Shown in pieces: positions 1 to 8,599 of a DNA stretch of 46,974 nucleotides. This DNA comes from Candidatus Cloacimonadota bacterium (lineage in GTDB: Bacteria; Cloacimonadota; Cloacimonadia; JGIOTU-2). Below the pieces are notes generated by a model that did no database searches, was not told the DNA's origin, and saw only the letters and a program-made list of their open reading frames with translations. Both the position numbers and the translations under genes were made by a program. The stretch lies in contig JAGXLO010000004.1 of assembly GCA_018334695.1 (NCBI GenBank), forward strand, positions 16,001-62,974, given 5' to 3'. Every line of letters starts with the position of its first letter. Within the stretch, counting starts at the first letter, position 1.

Positions 1-603
1 GATTATGAAACATTCACTGCCAATATCGATTTTGGAGGAGTAAAATTAGAAAAAGGAAATATATTTGATCTAAAAATTAAAATTTATGAAAAAATAGAAA
101 ATGATGTCAAAGTTTCATTAGAAAATGGTAAATTAGTCGGCATATCGAAAGCCGATAACAAATTTGAAATTGGTAATATTGCCGGAACAATTCCCGCTAA
201 AACTTCACTAGAAATAGATAGTGGTACAGGTAATGTAACTATAAAAGAATTTAACAATAAATTTATCGAGGTCGATACAGGTGCTGGCAATGTAACTATT
301 AGTGATTGTAAGTGTAGAAAAGAACTTGACATAGATACTGGCGCTGGAAATATATCTATTGACAAAGTTAATTCTGATGTAATTGAATTAGATTCTGGTG
401 CTGGTAATATTTCAATGACAGAGGTAAATGCATTTGAAATCGAATGCAATACAGGAGTTGGTAATATTTCAGTCTTTAATTCTCAAGCACCTCGAGTAGA
501 ATTCTATACTGGTATAGGAAATATTTCTACAGTTGACTGTGTTTTTAAAGAAAAAGAATTCTCTACAGGTTTAGGTAAAATACGGAATTCAGATAAAAAC
601 TAA
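1..603 (+). CDS. C-terminal part of a DUF4097-like repetitive beta-strand protein (5' truncated)
   Basis: The reading frame is open from the first base of the window to the TAA at 601, so only the last 200 residues are visible and the start lies outside. From about residue 73 the protein is built of seven degenerate repeats of 17-20 residues, each centred on a TGAGNISI-like core (variants SGTGNVTI, TGAGNVTI, SGAGNISM, TGVGNISV, TGIGNIST, TGLGKIRN). Alternating hydrophobic and polar residues with regular Gly-x-Gly-Asn turns are typical of the DUF4097/putative-adhesin fold, a right-handed stack of short beta strands. Family members are often linked to envelope stress or adhesion functions, but nothing here fixes a role. 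It lies 25 bases upstream of the signalling genes and may be co-transcribed with them. Family assignment is inferred from repeat style only. Confidence 0.6.
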   Translation, partial: DYETFTANIDFGGVKLEKGNIFDLKIKIYEKIENDVKVSLENGKLVGISKADNKFEIGNIAGTIPAKTSLEIDSGTGNVTIKEFNNKFIEVDTGAGNVTISDCKCRKELDIDTGAGNISIDKVNSDVIELDSGAGNISMTEVNAFEIECNTGVGNISVFNSQAPRVEFYTGIGNISTVDCVFKEKEFSTGLGKIRNSDKN

Positions 604-628
604 AAATAATTTTGGTATTTCATAAAAA

Positions 629-1189
629 ATGTTTAGTACAATTTCAAAATCCATTGCTACTTTAGCAGTGGCAATTGGAGCTCTATTACAGACTAATTTG
701 AGTCCGGTATTTAACGAAGTTCAGATAGATTATACTTATGACAAACTGATTTGTAGTGCAAAACTAAAGGAATGCTTCAACTCAGATCTGGATAAGATTC
801 TTATCTCTGGTGAAAAAATCCGGATTGATTATCTCATACAAATACTTGATAAAGAAAAAGAGGTAGTTGCGGAAAAAAAATTCTTTCATGAAATGTCATA
901 CGATCTCATTGACAAAAAATTTGTCTTATTTTTATCTGAAAAGGAAAAGTATGAAATTTTTCTGCAATTAGAGGAAGTAAAAAACCGATTCACAACACTT
1001 CAATCTATAATAATTTCCAAAGATTTGCAAGATATAGAAAGTGACAATTTTTTTGTAATATTAATTGCGAAATTGACCCCAATATATATGGATTCTATCG
1101 GCAAAGAGTTTGATCTGCTTAAATATTGGAATAATAAACCTGCTAAATTTCTTTCCAATAGATTAGAATTAAAAGAAATTACAAGATGA
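629..1189 (+). CDS. Small exported protein, DUF4390-like, upstream of the histidine kinase
   Basis: The product is 186 residues. An uncleaved-anchor or signal-like hydrophobic stretch lies at about residues 8-24, followed by a soluble domain rich in alternating strands and charged residues. No catalytic motif is visible. The gene overlaps the following NtrY-type kinase gene by four bases (ATGA), so translational coupling is likely. DUF4390 proteins occur next to NtrY-like kinases in Proteobacteria, and the length, N-terminal hydrophobic segment and context fit that family. I base the name more on context than on residues I can point to. A periplasmic role assisting the sensor kinase is a reasonable inference but is not shown by the sequence. 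No convincing Shine-Dalgarno sequence precedes the ATG. Confidence 0.5.
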   Translation: MFSTISKSIATLAVAIGALLQTNLSPVFNEVQIDYTYDKLICSAKLKECFNSDLDKILISGEKIRIDYLIQILDKEKEVVAEKKFFHEMSYDLIDKKFVLFLSEKEKYEIFLQLEEVKNRFTTLQSIIISKDLQDIESDNFFVILIAKLTPIYMDSIGKEFDLLKYWNNKPAKFLSNRLELKEITR

Positions 1190-2376
1190 AACTACCGTCT
1201 TTTAAAGTACAAATACTCGTAATAATAGCTTTGCTTCTTCTAATTAGCGGCTATATTACACATGCTTTTTTTATTAACAGTTTTAGAGATTATGAAAAAG
1301 ATATGAATTCCTTTGATTTGTATAAAAAAACTCATAATTTTTATTTGGACAACAAAGATGTTATTGATAAAGAGGAGATGAGGGATATTTTGCAAAGCAT
1401 TAATCAGTCCGAACTAACAACTTATCTTTTCGAACGTCGCATGACTCAAATATCTACCTCATATCTAATTGTATCAAGTATTATTTTTTTCCTAATATTT
1501 TTTGTGCTATTACACGTTTTATCAAGACCCTTAATTCGCCTAAGAAAAGCAACAAAAAAAGTAAGAGCAGGAGATCTTAATGTAAGAGTTAAAGAAAACC
1601 GAATTTCTCCTATTAATCATTTGATAGTCTCATTTAATGAAATGGTAAAAGAATTAGAAGCCAATCGTGATAAATTATTAAAAGCTGAAAAAGATATGAT
1701 GTGGCGTGAGATGGCACAAGTAGTAGCCCATGAAATAAAAAACCCTCTAACCCCATTACAACTTTCTATTGAGCGACTTGAAATTAAATATGAAAAGTGC
1801 GATAATGAAAATTTTAACAAAACTTTTGCAGAATCATTATCGGTTATTCATGAAGAAATTGATAATTTAAAACATCTTGTTCAAGAATTTTCAAGATTTG
1901 CCAGAATGCCTTCTTCTAATTACGAATTTTATGATATACATTCTCAAGTGCAAGAGATAATTAAACCATACAAAGAATCAGCAAATATTTATCTTGAAAT
2001 AAAAAATAGTTTACCAAAATTTTACGGTGATAAATTACAAATAAAACAAGTTTTTGTAAATTTGCTTCAAAATGCTATGGATGCGTTGGATAAAAATGGT
2101 AAAATATTTGTTAAACTGAATTATGAAGATAATAAATTCATGTTTACCATCAGAGATACAGGTAAAGGGCTTTCAAAGCAAGAAAAATCCGAGATATTTA
2201 GACCATATTATACTACTAAAGAAAAAGGAACTGGTCTGGGACTTGCTATTGTAAGAAGAATTATTAAACAACATCAAGGAGAGATAAAGGTAAATAGTAA
2301 AAAAGGTGCGGGAACTGTGTTTGTATTAACTTTTACTGAACACGACAAGAAGTTGTTTAATGATAATCAGGACTAA
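1186..2376 (+). CDS. NtrY-type membrane sensor histidine kinase (HAMP-HisKA-HATPase)
   Basis: The product is 396 residues. Two membrane helices (about 8-30 and 91-113) enclose a short periplasmic loop of roughly 60 residues. A HAMP linker follows (about 113-165). The phospho-acceptor box is VAHEIKNPLTP with His182; the Asn-Pro-Leu-Thr-Pro continuation is characteristic of NtrY kinases. The catalytic domain shows the N box around Asn296 (NLLQNAMDAL), the G1 box DTGKG (324-328) and the G2 box GTGLGLA (348-354). It should autophosphorylate on His182 and pass phosphate to a response regulator; the NtrC-type regulator encoded at 4703 is the obvious partner. The ATG overlaps the preceding stop codon. 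The periplasmic loop is too small for a classical ligand-binding domain, so the signal may come through a partner protein. Confidence 0.93.
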   Translation: MKLPSFKVQILVIIALLLLISGYITHAFFINSFRDYEKDMNSFDLYKKTHNFYLDNKDVIDKEEMRDILQSINQSELTTYLFERRMTQISTSYLIVSSIIFFLIFFVLLHVLSRPLIRLRKATKKVRAGDLNVRVKENRISPINHLIVSFNEMVKELEANRDKLLKAEKDMMWREMAQVVAHEIKNPLTPLQLSIERLEIKYEKCDNENFNKTFAESLSVIHEEIDNLKHLVQEFSRFARMPSSNYEFYDIHSQVQEIIKPYKESANIYLEIKNSLPKFYGDKLQIKQVFVNLLQNAMDALDKNGKIFVKLNYEDNKFMFTIRDTGKGLSKQEKSEIFRPYYTTKEKGTGLGLAIVRRIIKQHQGEIKVNSKKGAGTVFVLTFTEHDKKLFNDNQD

Positions 2377-2526
2377 AAAAATTTTAGAGATTTTCAAAAT
2401 AAAAACAGAGATTTAAATTATAGTATCATTATTTAATCGGCGATAAGATAAAATAATTCATATTTTAACGATAAAAAATTATGATGAGATTTGACAAATA
2501 TATTTTATTGTTTACAAATACGAATT

Positions 2527-4662
2527 ATGAATTCTCTATTTCACTCAAATGTCATTAATTTTATTTTTAAAAATCCTAATAACGAAAAGCATTTTAAAAG
2601 AGCTATTATCCTCACAATTATTTCCTTACTTATGATAACATTCTTAAATGCAGAAATTCACGTTCCTTACTCTAAGTCTCTTATCAAAGAAGATTTTAAT
2701 CATATGGATGATTTTGTGTGTGTTTTTCCGGATGATTCTTCCTCTGCCCCATTGGCAACCGATGCTTGGTTATGGCATGATGGTAAAAATCTCTTTATAG
2801 AATGGAAAGCTGAAATAGATGACAAATTTTATAAAGGTAAATTCGCTCAGAAAGATCAGTTCGTTAATGCTGACTATCTTGTCTTTCAATTAATTACGGA
2901 TGTAAATAACTATTACTCTTATATGTTTTTTGCTTTCCCGCGGGGCAGTAAAATGGATGCCATCAGAAAATCTGATTTAGATTATGATACTGAGTGGAAT
3001 AGCACTTATGATTATAGAAACATTATTTCAGATGACCTCTGGGAATGTACCATGAAGATACCTTTTGATAATTTGCGATTCTTCGGAAATCCTCCCTATA
3101 GATGGAAAATAATTCTAAACCGCTGGTTTTTACATTACAATGAGACCTATGCTGTACCTTATGTAACATTTAATATGAACAAAGATTATTTTAGAAATGC
3201 AGAGGATATAATAATCAAAAAGGAAATAAGCAATTCAAATAATTATCGATTTAAACCTTATTTTACTTTAGAATATGATTTGAAAACAAAAACCGGTGAA
3301 TTTGATTTAGATAATTTCGGTATGGATTTTTCATTTGATCCTAGTTTTTCCAGTAAATTTAAATTAAGTATTAATCCTGATTTTTTGGATGTTCCCCTGG
3401 ATTCAGAAGAAGATATTTATAATTTACGTTATGCGCCCACCTTTAAAGAAAACCGCTATTTCTTTATTGAAGATTTAGATGTTTTTGGTGTGGGTGGTTA
3501 CAGCAGTGAAACAATTTTTTACTCCCGGCATATAATGCAACCAAAATACGCACTCAAGTTAACAAAAAGTGCTGAGAAATACTCTTATGGCTTTTTATCT
3601 GCTCAGGATAAGAAAGTTGTTAGTAACGGCAAAGTCACCAATCCGGATGATTTCTATAATCTGGCTGCCTATAAACATAAATCTGACAGATTTGAAATGC
3701 AATTTACCTTTCTTAATCGTATGAATACTAATTACCATAATGAAGTATTGCATCTGGAACCTAATTGGGAGTTTTTCGATAATCATTCTATTTGGAGTAC
3801 AGTAAATTTATCCTATCGAGATTCTCTATCAAAAAATTCTAGTGGTTATTATGCCCTAATTGGTTATAAGGGAAATAAAGGAGATTTAGGCTGGTCAGGA
3901 AATTTAACCAGGATCAGTAATAATTACACTCCGGATATGGGATGGAATCGAGAAACAAATGTTTATCAGATGAATCTGAATCTATGGCAGAATGTAGAAC
4001 CTAATAAAAAATTAATAAAAGATTATGGCTGGTATCTGTGGTGGTATAGAGAATCAAGGAATGTTCAAAATCAGATGCTGGACAATTATGCCGGAGCCAA
4101 CTTATGGCTTAGTACTCAACCTAAAATTGATTTTTGGACTTCTCTTAAAGCGGGAGAAGAAGGATATGCGGACAATGTATATGATTGGTATAGATTTTCT
4201 GCTGGGATAGAATTTTATAGGTTAGATTGGTTGTATATCGAAATTAGTTACGGCAGATGGAATACATTGGTATATAATCTGAAAGATGTATATACAAGTG
4301 ATGGCCTCGATGTTGATATTAAATTGGATATTAACAGATATTCTTCCTTAAATTTTGAAATTTCTGATCGCTTGTTTCACGATTTTCCTGATACTACCAA
4401 GCTCGATGATAAGTATTTAATCTGTAATGCGAAATTAGAATTAAATTTATTCAATAAGATATCTTTAACTACAGGTCTGAGATATAATAATTATGAATAT
4501 GAGGATCAAAAAAAACATGTTGGAGTTTTTTCTAACTTTCGCTGGCAATTTAGACCTGAATGTAATATTTATCTTGGCCATAAACTATCTACAGACGAAT
4601 TGAATAATAGATTTGTCGCCGATTATGAAATTGTTTATTTGAAACTTAATTATCTATTTTAA
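2527..4662 (+). CDS. Outer-membrane beta-barrel protein with N-terminal CBM9-like domain (DUF5916-like)
   Basis: From the ATG at 2527 the product is 711 residues. A hydrophobic signal segment ends near FLNA|EIH (about residues 28-44). The first third resembles the carbohydrate-binding CBM9-like domain of DUF5916 proteins. It is followed by the family's recognisable junction, seen here as LSINPDFLDV and then RYFFIEDLDVFG, where relatives read INPDFSQVE and RPFFLEG. The remaining roughly 380 residues are aromatic-rich alternating strands ending in a hydrophobic Leu-Phe, as expected for an outer-membrane barrel. An upstream in-frame TTG at 2491 would add 12 residues, but that TTG is part of a TTGACA promoter-like box, so I prefer 2527. 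The gene sits between the NtrY-type kinase and NtrC-type regulator genes, suggesting a sensory accessory or a regulon member. Substrate is unknown. Confidence 0.75.
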   Translation: MNSLFHSNVINFIFKNPNNEKHFKRAIILTIISLLMITFLNAEIHVPYSKSLIKEDFNHMDDFVCVFPDDSSSAPLATDAWLWHDGKNLFIEWKAEIDDKFYKGKFAQKDQFVNADYLVFQLITDVNNYYSYMFFAFPRGSKMDAIRKSDLDYDTEWNSTYDYRNIISDDLWECTMKIPFDNLRFFGNPPYRWKIILNRWFLHYNETYAVPYVTFNMNKDYFRNAEDIIIKKEISNSNNYRFKPYFTLEYDLKTKTGEFDLDNFGMDFSFDPSFSSKFKLSINPDFLDVPLDSEEDIYNLRYAPTFKENRYFFIEDLDVFGVGGYSSETIFYSRHIMQPKYALKLTKSAEKYSYGFLSAQDKKVVSNGKVTNPDDFYNLAAYKHKSDRFEMQFTFLNRMNTNYHNEVLHLEPNWEFFDNHSIWSTVNLSYRDSLSKNSSGYYALIGYKGNKGDLGWSGNLTRISNNYTPDMGWNRETNVYQMNLNLWQNVEPNKKLIKDYGWYLWWYRESRNVQNQMLDNYAGANLWLSTQPKIDFWTSLKAGEEGYADNVYDWYRFSAGIEFYRLDWLYIEISYGRWNTLVYNLKDVYTSDGLDVDIKLDINRYSSLNFEISDRLFHDFPDTTKLDDKYLICNAKLELNLFNKISLTTGLRYNNYEYEDQKKHVGVFSNFRWQFRPECNIYLGHKLSTDELNNRFVADYEIVYLKLNYLF

Positions 4663-4702
4663 ACTTAAATGGTGAAAATAAAAATGTATATTAGAGGATT
4701 AT

Positions 4703-6058
4703 ATGATGCATATATTAATTGTGGACGATGAAAAAAATATTAGAAAGACACTTTCAGATATTTTAAGTGACGAAGGTTATAATGTAATTACTGCTGATAG
4801 CGGTGAAAAAGGACTAAAAATTTTACAAAACCGCCGAATTGAATTGATGTTTTTAGATGTTAAACTTCCGGGTATAGATGGAATTGAAGTCTTAAAGAGA
4901 ACAAAAGAAATATTGCCTGCTCTGGATATAGTTATGATATCCGGCCACAGTTCCATAAGAACCGCAGTAAAAGCCGTAAGAATAGGTGCTTATGATTTTT
5001 TGGAGAAACCACTTTCTCTTCATAAAGTTAACATTGCTGCTAAACATATATCAGATAAAATTAGACTATATAAAAAATATGAACAAACATCCGAAAATGT
5101 TTCCAAAAAATATAAAATGATTGGTAACTCTGTTGCTTTCCAAAAAGTAAGAAATATGATAGATCGTGTTAGTAAAACGGATAGTAAAGTTTTAATACGA
5201 GGCGAAAGTGGGACAGGTAAGGAACTCGTAGCTTATACTATTCATAACCAAAGTCAGAGAAAAAATGAATCTTTTGTAAAATTTAATTCTGCAGCTATAC
5301 CAACTGAATTAGTAGAAAGTGAATTGTTTGGTCATGAAAAAGGTGCTTTTACCGGCGCTGATAAGAAGCGAATTGGTAAACTGGAGCAAGCAGATAAAGG
5401 GTCTTTGTTTTTAGATGAAATTGGTGATATGAATTTACGAGCACAAGCAAAAATACTGCGGGTTATTCAGGAAGGTACATTCGAAAGAGTGGGTTCTAAC
5501 AAAACTTTGAGTATTGATGTAAGAATTATTGCCGCAACTAATAAGGACTTGGAGAAAATGACTGAAGAAGGAGAATTTAGAGAAGATCTGTTCTATAGAT
5601 TAAATGTTATCCCTATAAACATACCTGCTTTGCGTAAGAGAAAAAGTGATATATCCATATTGTTAAATTATTTTTCCGAATATTTTGCCGTGGAACTAAA
5701 GATGGAACCAAAGAAATTTAGTGAGGAGGCAATAGATTATCTAAAAAATTATGAATTTCCAGGAAATGTTCGAGAATTGCGAAATCTGGTTGAACGAATG
5801 TATATACTTACAGATCAAAAAATTATTGATAAAGATGCAATCCTTCCCAATATAAAACAACAGCTCCAACCAAAAGGAAAATCATATCCCTTTCTTAAAA
5901 CCCAGGAGTTCAGTAAAGCAAAAGAGGAATTTGAAAAATATTATTTAAAAAAACATCTTGAAAAGCATAATTGGAAAATCACAGATACAGCCAAAGAGCT
6001 GGGACTCCAACAATCAAACCTCTCCAGAAAAATCAAAAAATTAGGTATTACCAGATAA
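4703..6058 (+). CDS. NtrC-family sigma-54-dependent response regulator
   Basis: The product is 451 residues with the full three-domain layout. The receiver domain (1-120) has the acidic pair Asp8/Asp9 (VDDE), phospho-acceptor Asp52 (LDVKLPG) and Lys102. The AAA+ domain has Walker A GESGTGKE (167-174), the sigma-54 contact loop GAFTGA (214-219) and Walker B SLFLDEIGD (234-242). A Fis-type helix-turn-helix closes the protein (about 425-448, DTAKELGLQQSNLSRKIKK). It should activate transcription by RpoN holoenzyme when phosphorylated, most likely by the NtrY-type kinase encoded at 1186. An AGAGGA Shine-Dalgarno sequence precedes the start; the second ATG at 4706 is an equally possible start. The target genes cannot be read from this window. 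Confidence 0.95.
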   Translation: MMHILIVDDEKNIRKTLSDILSDEGYNVITADSGEKGLKILQNRRIELMFLDVKLPGIDGIEVLKRTKEILPALDIVMISGHSSIRTAVKAVRIGAYDFLEKPLSLHKVNIAAKHISDKIRLYKKYEQTSENVSKKYKMIGNSVAFQKVRNMIDRVSKTDSKVLIRGESGTGKELVAYTIHNQSQRKNESFVKFNSAAIPTELVESELFGHEKGAFTGADKKRIGKLEQADKGSLFLDEIGDMNLRAQAKILRVIQEGTFERVGSNKTLSIDVRIIAATNKDLEKMTEEGEFREDLFYRLNVIPINIPALRKRKSDISILLNYFSEYFAVELKMEPKKFSEEAIDYLKNYEFPGNVRELRNLVERMYILTDQKIIDKDAILPNIKQQLQPKGKSYPFLKTQEFSKAKEEFEKYYLKKHLEKHNWKITDTAKELGLQQSNLSRKIKKLGITR

Positions 6059-6117
6059 AAATTAAATAAGATGCTCACTTAGATGGAAATCTGCTGAATT
6101 TAAGATTTAATCAAAAA

Positions 6118-6888
6118 ATGAAAGAAATATTTCTTAGATTCTACGAAGAGTTAAATAATTTCCTGCCTTCTGAAAAAAGAAAAACCCAATTCAAATATAT
6201 TTCTAAGTCAAAACAATCAATCAAAGATATTATCGAATCCTGTGGAGTGCCGCATACTCAGGTGGATTTAATTCTGGTAAATGGCAAATCAGTAGATTTT
6301 TCATATATTGCAAAAGATGGTGACCGAATAAGTGTTTATCCTGTTTTCGAAAGTGTGGACATAAAAGATATTACAAATTTGCGTCCTGAACCTCTCAGAG
6401 AAATAAAATTTATTCTAGATAGACACTTGGGTAAATTGGCTCGATTACTTAGAATGTTAGGATTCGATACAAAATACGATCCCTCCATCGATAGAGAGCA
6501 GTTGATAAAAAAATCTAAAAACGAAGGAAGAATAATTATTTCACGCAGTAGAGAATTGATGAAGAATAACGAGGTTACTCACGGATATTGTTTAACAGAA
6601 ACCGAACCAGGCGAGCAATTGAAAAAGATTTTGAGCAGATTCGATTTAACAGATGAAATTATACCTTTCTCTCGCTGTTTTATTTGTAATTCAACATTGG
6701 AAAGCATAGAAAAATCAGAAATAGTCGATCGACTGCCGCCAAAAGTTAGAAAATCTCAGCAAGATTTTACAATCTGTCCTAATTGTAATAAACTATATTG
6801 GAAAGGAAGCCATTATAAAATGATGAAGAATTTTATTGAAAATTTGATAAACGAACTTAAAAAGGAGAATTCATGGATGAAAAAATAA
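6118..6888 (+). CDS. Mut7-C RNase-domain protein with N-terminal ubiquitin-like domain
   Basis: The product is 256 residues in two recognisable parts. Residues 1-90 form a ThiS/ubiquitin-like domain (Ub-Mut7C; core DLILVNGKSVDF then GDRISVYPVFE). Residues 95-250 are the Mut7-C domain, a PIN-like nuclease fold beginning FILDRHLGKLARLLRMLGFD with the conserved early Asp, and ending in a zinc ribbon whose ligands are CFIC (about 190) and CPNC (about 221). The family is predicted to act on RNA, but its substrate is not established in bacteria. No good Shine-Dalgarno sequence precedes the ATG. The 3' end overlaps the elbB start by 16 bases, so the two are probably translated from one message. Confidence 0.85.
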   Translation: MKEIFLRFYEELNNFLPSEKRKTQFKYISKSKQSIKDIIESCGVPHTQVDLILVNGKSVDFSYIAKDGDRISVYPVFESVDIKDITNLRPEPLREIKFILDRHLGKLARLLRMLGFDTKYDPSIDREQLIKKSKNEGRIIISRSRELMKNNEVTHGYCLTETEPGEQLKKILSRFDLTDEIIPFSRCFICNSTLESIEKSEIVDRLPPKVRKSQQDFTICPNCNKLYWKGSHYKMMKNFIENLINELKKENSWMKK

Positions 6889-7544
6889 ATAAAACGATTG
6901 GTGTAATACTTTCTGGCTCAGGCTGGCAGGATGGTAGTGAAATACATGAATCTGTATTAACACTTTATAATCTGGATAAAGAAGGTGTGAAAACTAAAAT
7001 ATTTGCTCCTGATGAAAATCAAACTGATGTGGTTCATCATATATCTCAGGAACAGGATAATTCTCATAATCGCAATGTTATGGTAGAATCTGCGCGTATT
7101 GCCCGTGGTGAAATTAGTCCCTTAAACGATGCTGATGCCAATAAACTGGATGGACTGGTAATTCCCGGAGGATTTGGTGTTGCAAAGAATTTATGTAATT
7201 ATGCTTCTAAAGGTTCAAATATGTCGGTAGATAACACGATCTCTAATCTGATTTTAGATATACATGAACAAAACAAGCCTTTAGGTTTTATATGTATTTC
7301 TCCGGTTATAGCAGCAAAAGTGCTGGAGAAATTTAAACCTAAATTAACTGTGGGAAATGATGAAAAGACAATAAATGATGTTGAAAAAATGGGAGCGCAG
7401 CACATTGAAGCAAGTGTGGATGAAATAGTATTTGATGAAACAAACAATATTGTTACCACTCCTGCTTATATGCTTGGTCCAAGCATTGCTTACGTGGGTA
7501 AAGGAATTTCCAAGCTGGCAAAGAAAGTTGTGGAATTAGCATAG
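6873..7544 (+). CDS. elbB: ElbB-type isoprenoid biosynthesis glyoxalase (DJ-1/PfpI superfamily)
   Basis: The product is 223 residues, the usual length for ElbB. The N-terminus shows the family signature GVILSGSGWQDGSEIHESV, and the nucleophile elbow is seen at FICISP (about residue 141), where DJ-1-like proteins carry the reactive Cys. The GVAKNL and MLGP segments also fit. ElbB enzymes are glyoxalases that convert glyoxal to glycolate; the older link to isoprenoid synthesis is genetic. A strong AAGGAG Shine-Dalgarno sequence lies just before the ATG, inside the upstream Mut7-C gene. The next intact gene downstream is on the opposite strand; the space between holds a decayed macro-domain gene. 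Confidence 0.9.
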   Translation: MDEKINKTIGVILSGSGWQDGSEIHESVLTLYNLDKEGVKTKIFAPDENQTDVVHHISQEQDNSHNRNVMVESARIARGEISPLNDADANKLDGLVIPGGFGVAKNLCNYASKGSNMSVDNTISNLILDIHEQNKPLGFICISPVIAAKVLEKFKPKLTVGNDEKTINDVEKMGAQHIEASVDEIVFDETNNIVTTPAYMLGPSIAYVGKGISKLAKKVVELA

Positions 7545-7562
7545 ATTTACTTTGAAATTTTA

Positions 7563-7909
7563 ATGACTTGTAAAATTAAACAGAGCAAATTAGTTAGTAA
7601 GATAAAAGGTTTTATCTTATCAACAACTGTTATAGCCAATGAAGCTAATAGTTGATTACTGCAAGGTAGAGGAGTGGATGGATCTATTCATAGAATGAGT
7701 GTTTGTACGGTTCTTTAGATGTAAAAAAATAAGAAGTGAGCGAAGAAAGTGCCTACCAGCGAAGCTTTTATCACGAAATGAGGCCACAATATTGAAAACT
7801 GTTTGGTAAGGATGAAAAGTCCTTGACCGCCAAGTCTGTGCTATTTGGAGATGCTGATTATAAAGTTTATAATGGCGCTTACAGAAATTTCCACTATATG
7901 AGTAAATAA
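7563..7909 (+). pseudogene. Decayed macro-domain (ADP-ribose/O-acetyl-ADP-ribose hydrolase-like) gene
   Basis: Read in the frame of the ATG at 7563, the translation gives TVIANEANS, a TGA at 7653, then LLQGRGVDGSIHR. This lines up with the macro-domain signature [26 protein letters not shown]. Further on in the same frame KVPTSEAFITK, a TGA at 7779 and GHNI match the family's CPTGEAxIT-GYNLPA segment. Stops in this frame lie at 7653, 7716, 7722, 7737 and 7779. A second frame, ending in TAA at 7907, ends NGAYRNFHYMSK, which fits the AYRNSL helix of the family, implying a frameshift near 7790-7850. Macro domains bind or hydrolyse ADP-ribose derivatives, but this copy cannot make a working protein, and the C-terminal third is missing. 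It follows elbB by 18 bases on the same strand. I am confident about the N-terminal match and less so about the 3' segment. Confidence 0.75.
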
Positions 7910-7925
7910 ATTATACTATTTTTAA

Positions 7926-8558
7926 TTATTCTAGAATCGAAAAATAATATTCCGGACTAAAATCACTCTCAAGTCCATAGTTCTCCGCTTGTAGTTTCCA
8001 AGAATAGTTGCCGCTTTCAATAAAGGAAGTTGTATAAACTGTATCAAAAACTGTACCACGATTGTCGTTTTTTAATTGTGAAAACTCGATAAAATATTGA
8101 CTTGCTTCTGGTAAGCTGTTCCAGCTAAAAGTGATGCTATCTCCCACTGTATAAACACTGCTATCTGCCGGTGAAATAACAGTAGGATGTGTACCGGCTT
8201 CCTCAGAAACTGTAACTGATATGCTGTCATGAGCCCACCAGCTTTCACTATCATGCGCAGTAACTTTTATGGAATGTGCGTTTCCGTCAGCCCAGTAAAA
8301 ATTGTGCCAATCGTATGAATAGGGTGCTATACTATCAATTTTATATACAATATTATCTATTGCAAATTCCACTTTAATTTCACTGTTTTTTGTTGAAACA
8401 TCAGCTTCTACTTTAGTGAAAATGTTAGTTATTATATCTCCATCAGAGGGATTGGTAATGTTTATAGAACCATTATGTGAATTGTTGGAAGTGCTGCTAG
8501 AACAATAAGCTATCAGCAAAGAAGCAATCAGTACACTTATAATTGATATTTTTTTCAT
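7926..8558 (-). CDS. Lipoprotein with bacterial Ig-like domains
   Basis: The product is 210 residues. A lipoprotein signal is clear: MKK, a hydrophobic core and lipobox LIAYC with Cys19, followed by a Ser/Asn-rich linker. Residues about 30-115 form a bacterial Ig-like domain (ITNPSDGDIITN at its start, SISVTV at its end). Residues about 120-208 form a second beta-sandwich resembling a fibronectin type III domain (TVISPADSSVY, ITFSWNSLPEASQYFIEFS). It is probably anchored to an outer membrane and used for binding or display; no catalytic residues are seen. It is the last gene of a three-gene minus-strand run with another lipoprotein and an EamA transporter. A weak AAGGAA ribosome site lies upstream. 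Confidence 0.8.
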   Translation of the reverse strand: MKKISIISVLIASLLIAYCSSSTSNNSHNGSINITNPSDGDIITNIFTKVEADVSTKNSEIKVEFAIDNIVYKIDSIAPYSYDWHNFYWADGNAHSIKVTAHDSESWWAHDSISVTVSEEAGTHPTVISPADSSVYTVGDSITFSWNSLPEASQYFIEFSQLKNDNRGTVFDTVYTTSFIESGNYSWKLQAENYGLESDFSPEYYFSILE

Positions 8559-8599
8559 AAGTTATATTTTTCCTTAAATTTTGTTTGAAATTTTAAGAT

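Noticed and set aside
218-575. CRISPR or DNA tandem repeat
   Set aside because: The repeats are conserved as protein motifs in one frame, vary at DNA level, and lack uniform repeats or spacers.
2491-2526. TTG start codon for the outer-membrane protein
   Set aside because: That TTG is the beginning of a TTGACA promoter-like box and has no ribosome site; ATG 2527 gives a usable signal peptide.
7733-7909. Selenocysteine or recoded TGA in the frame ending NGAYRNFHYMSK
   Set aside because: TGA ends other genes in the window and there are several stops of different kinds, so decay is simpler.
7545-7925. Structured non-coding RNA or group II intron end (hairpins and a GTACGGTTCT stretch)
   Set aside because: The 5' half of intron domain V is missing, no tmRNA, RNase P or SRP signature is present, and macro-domain protein blocks explain the higher complexity better.
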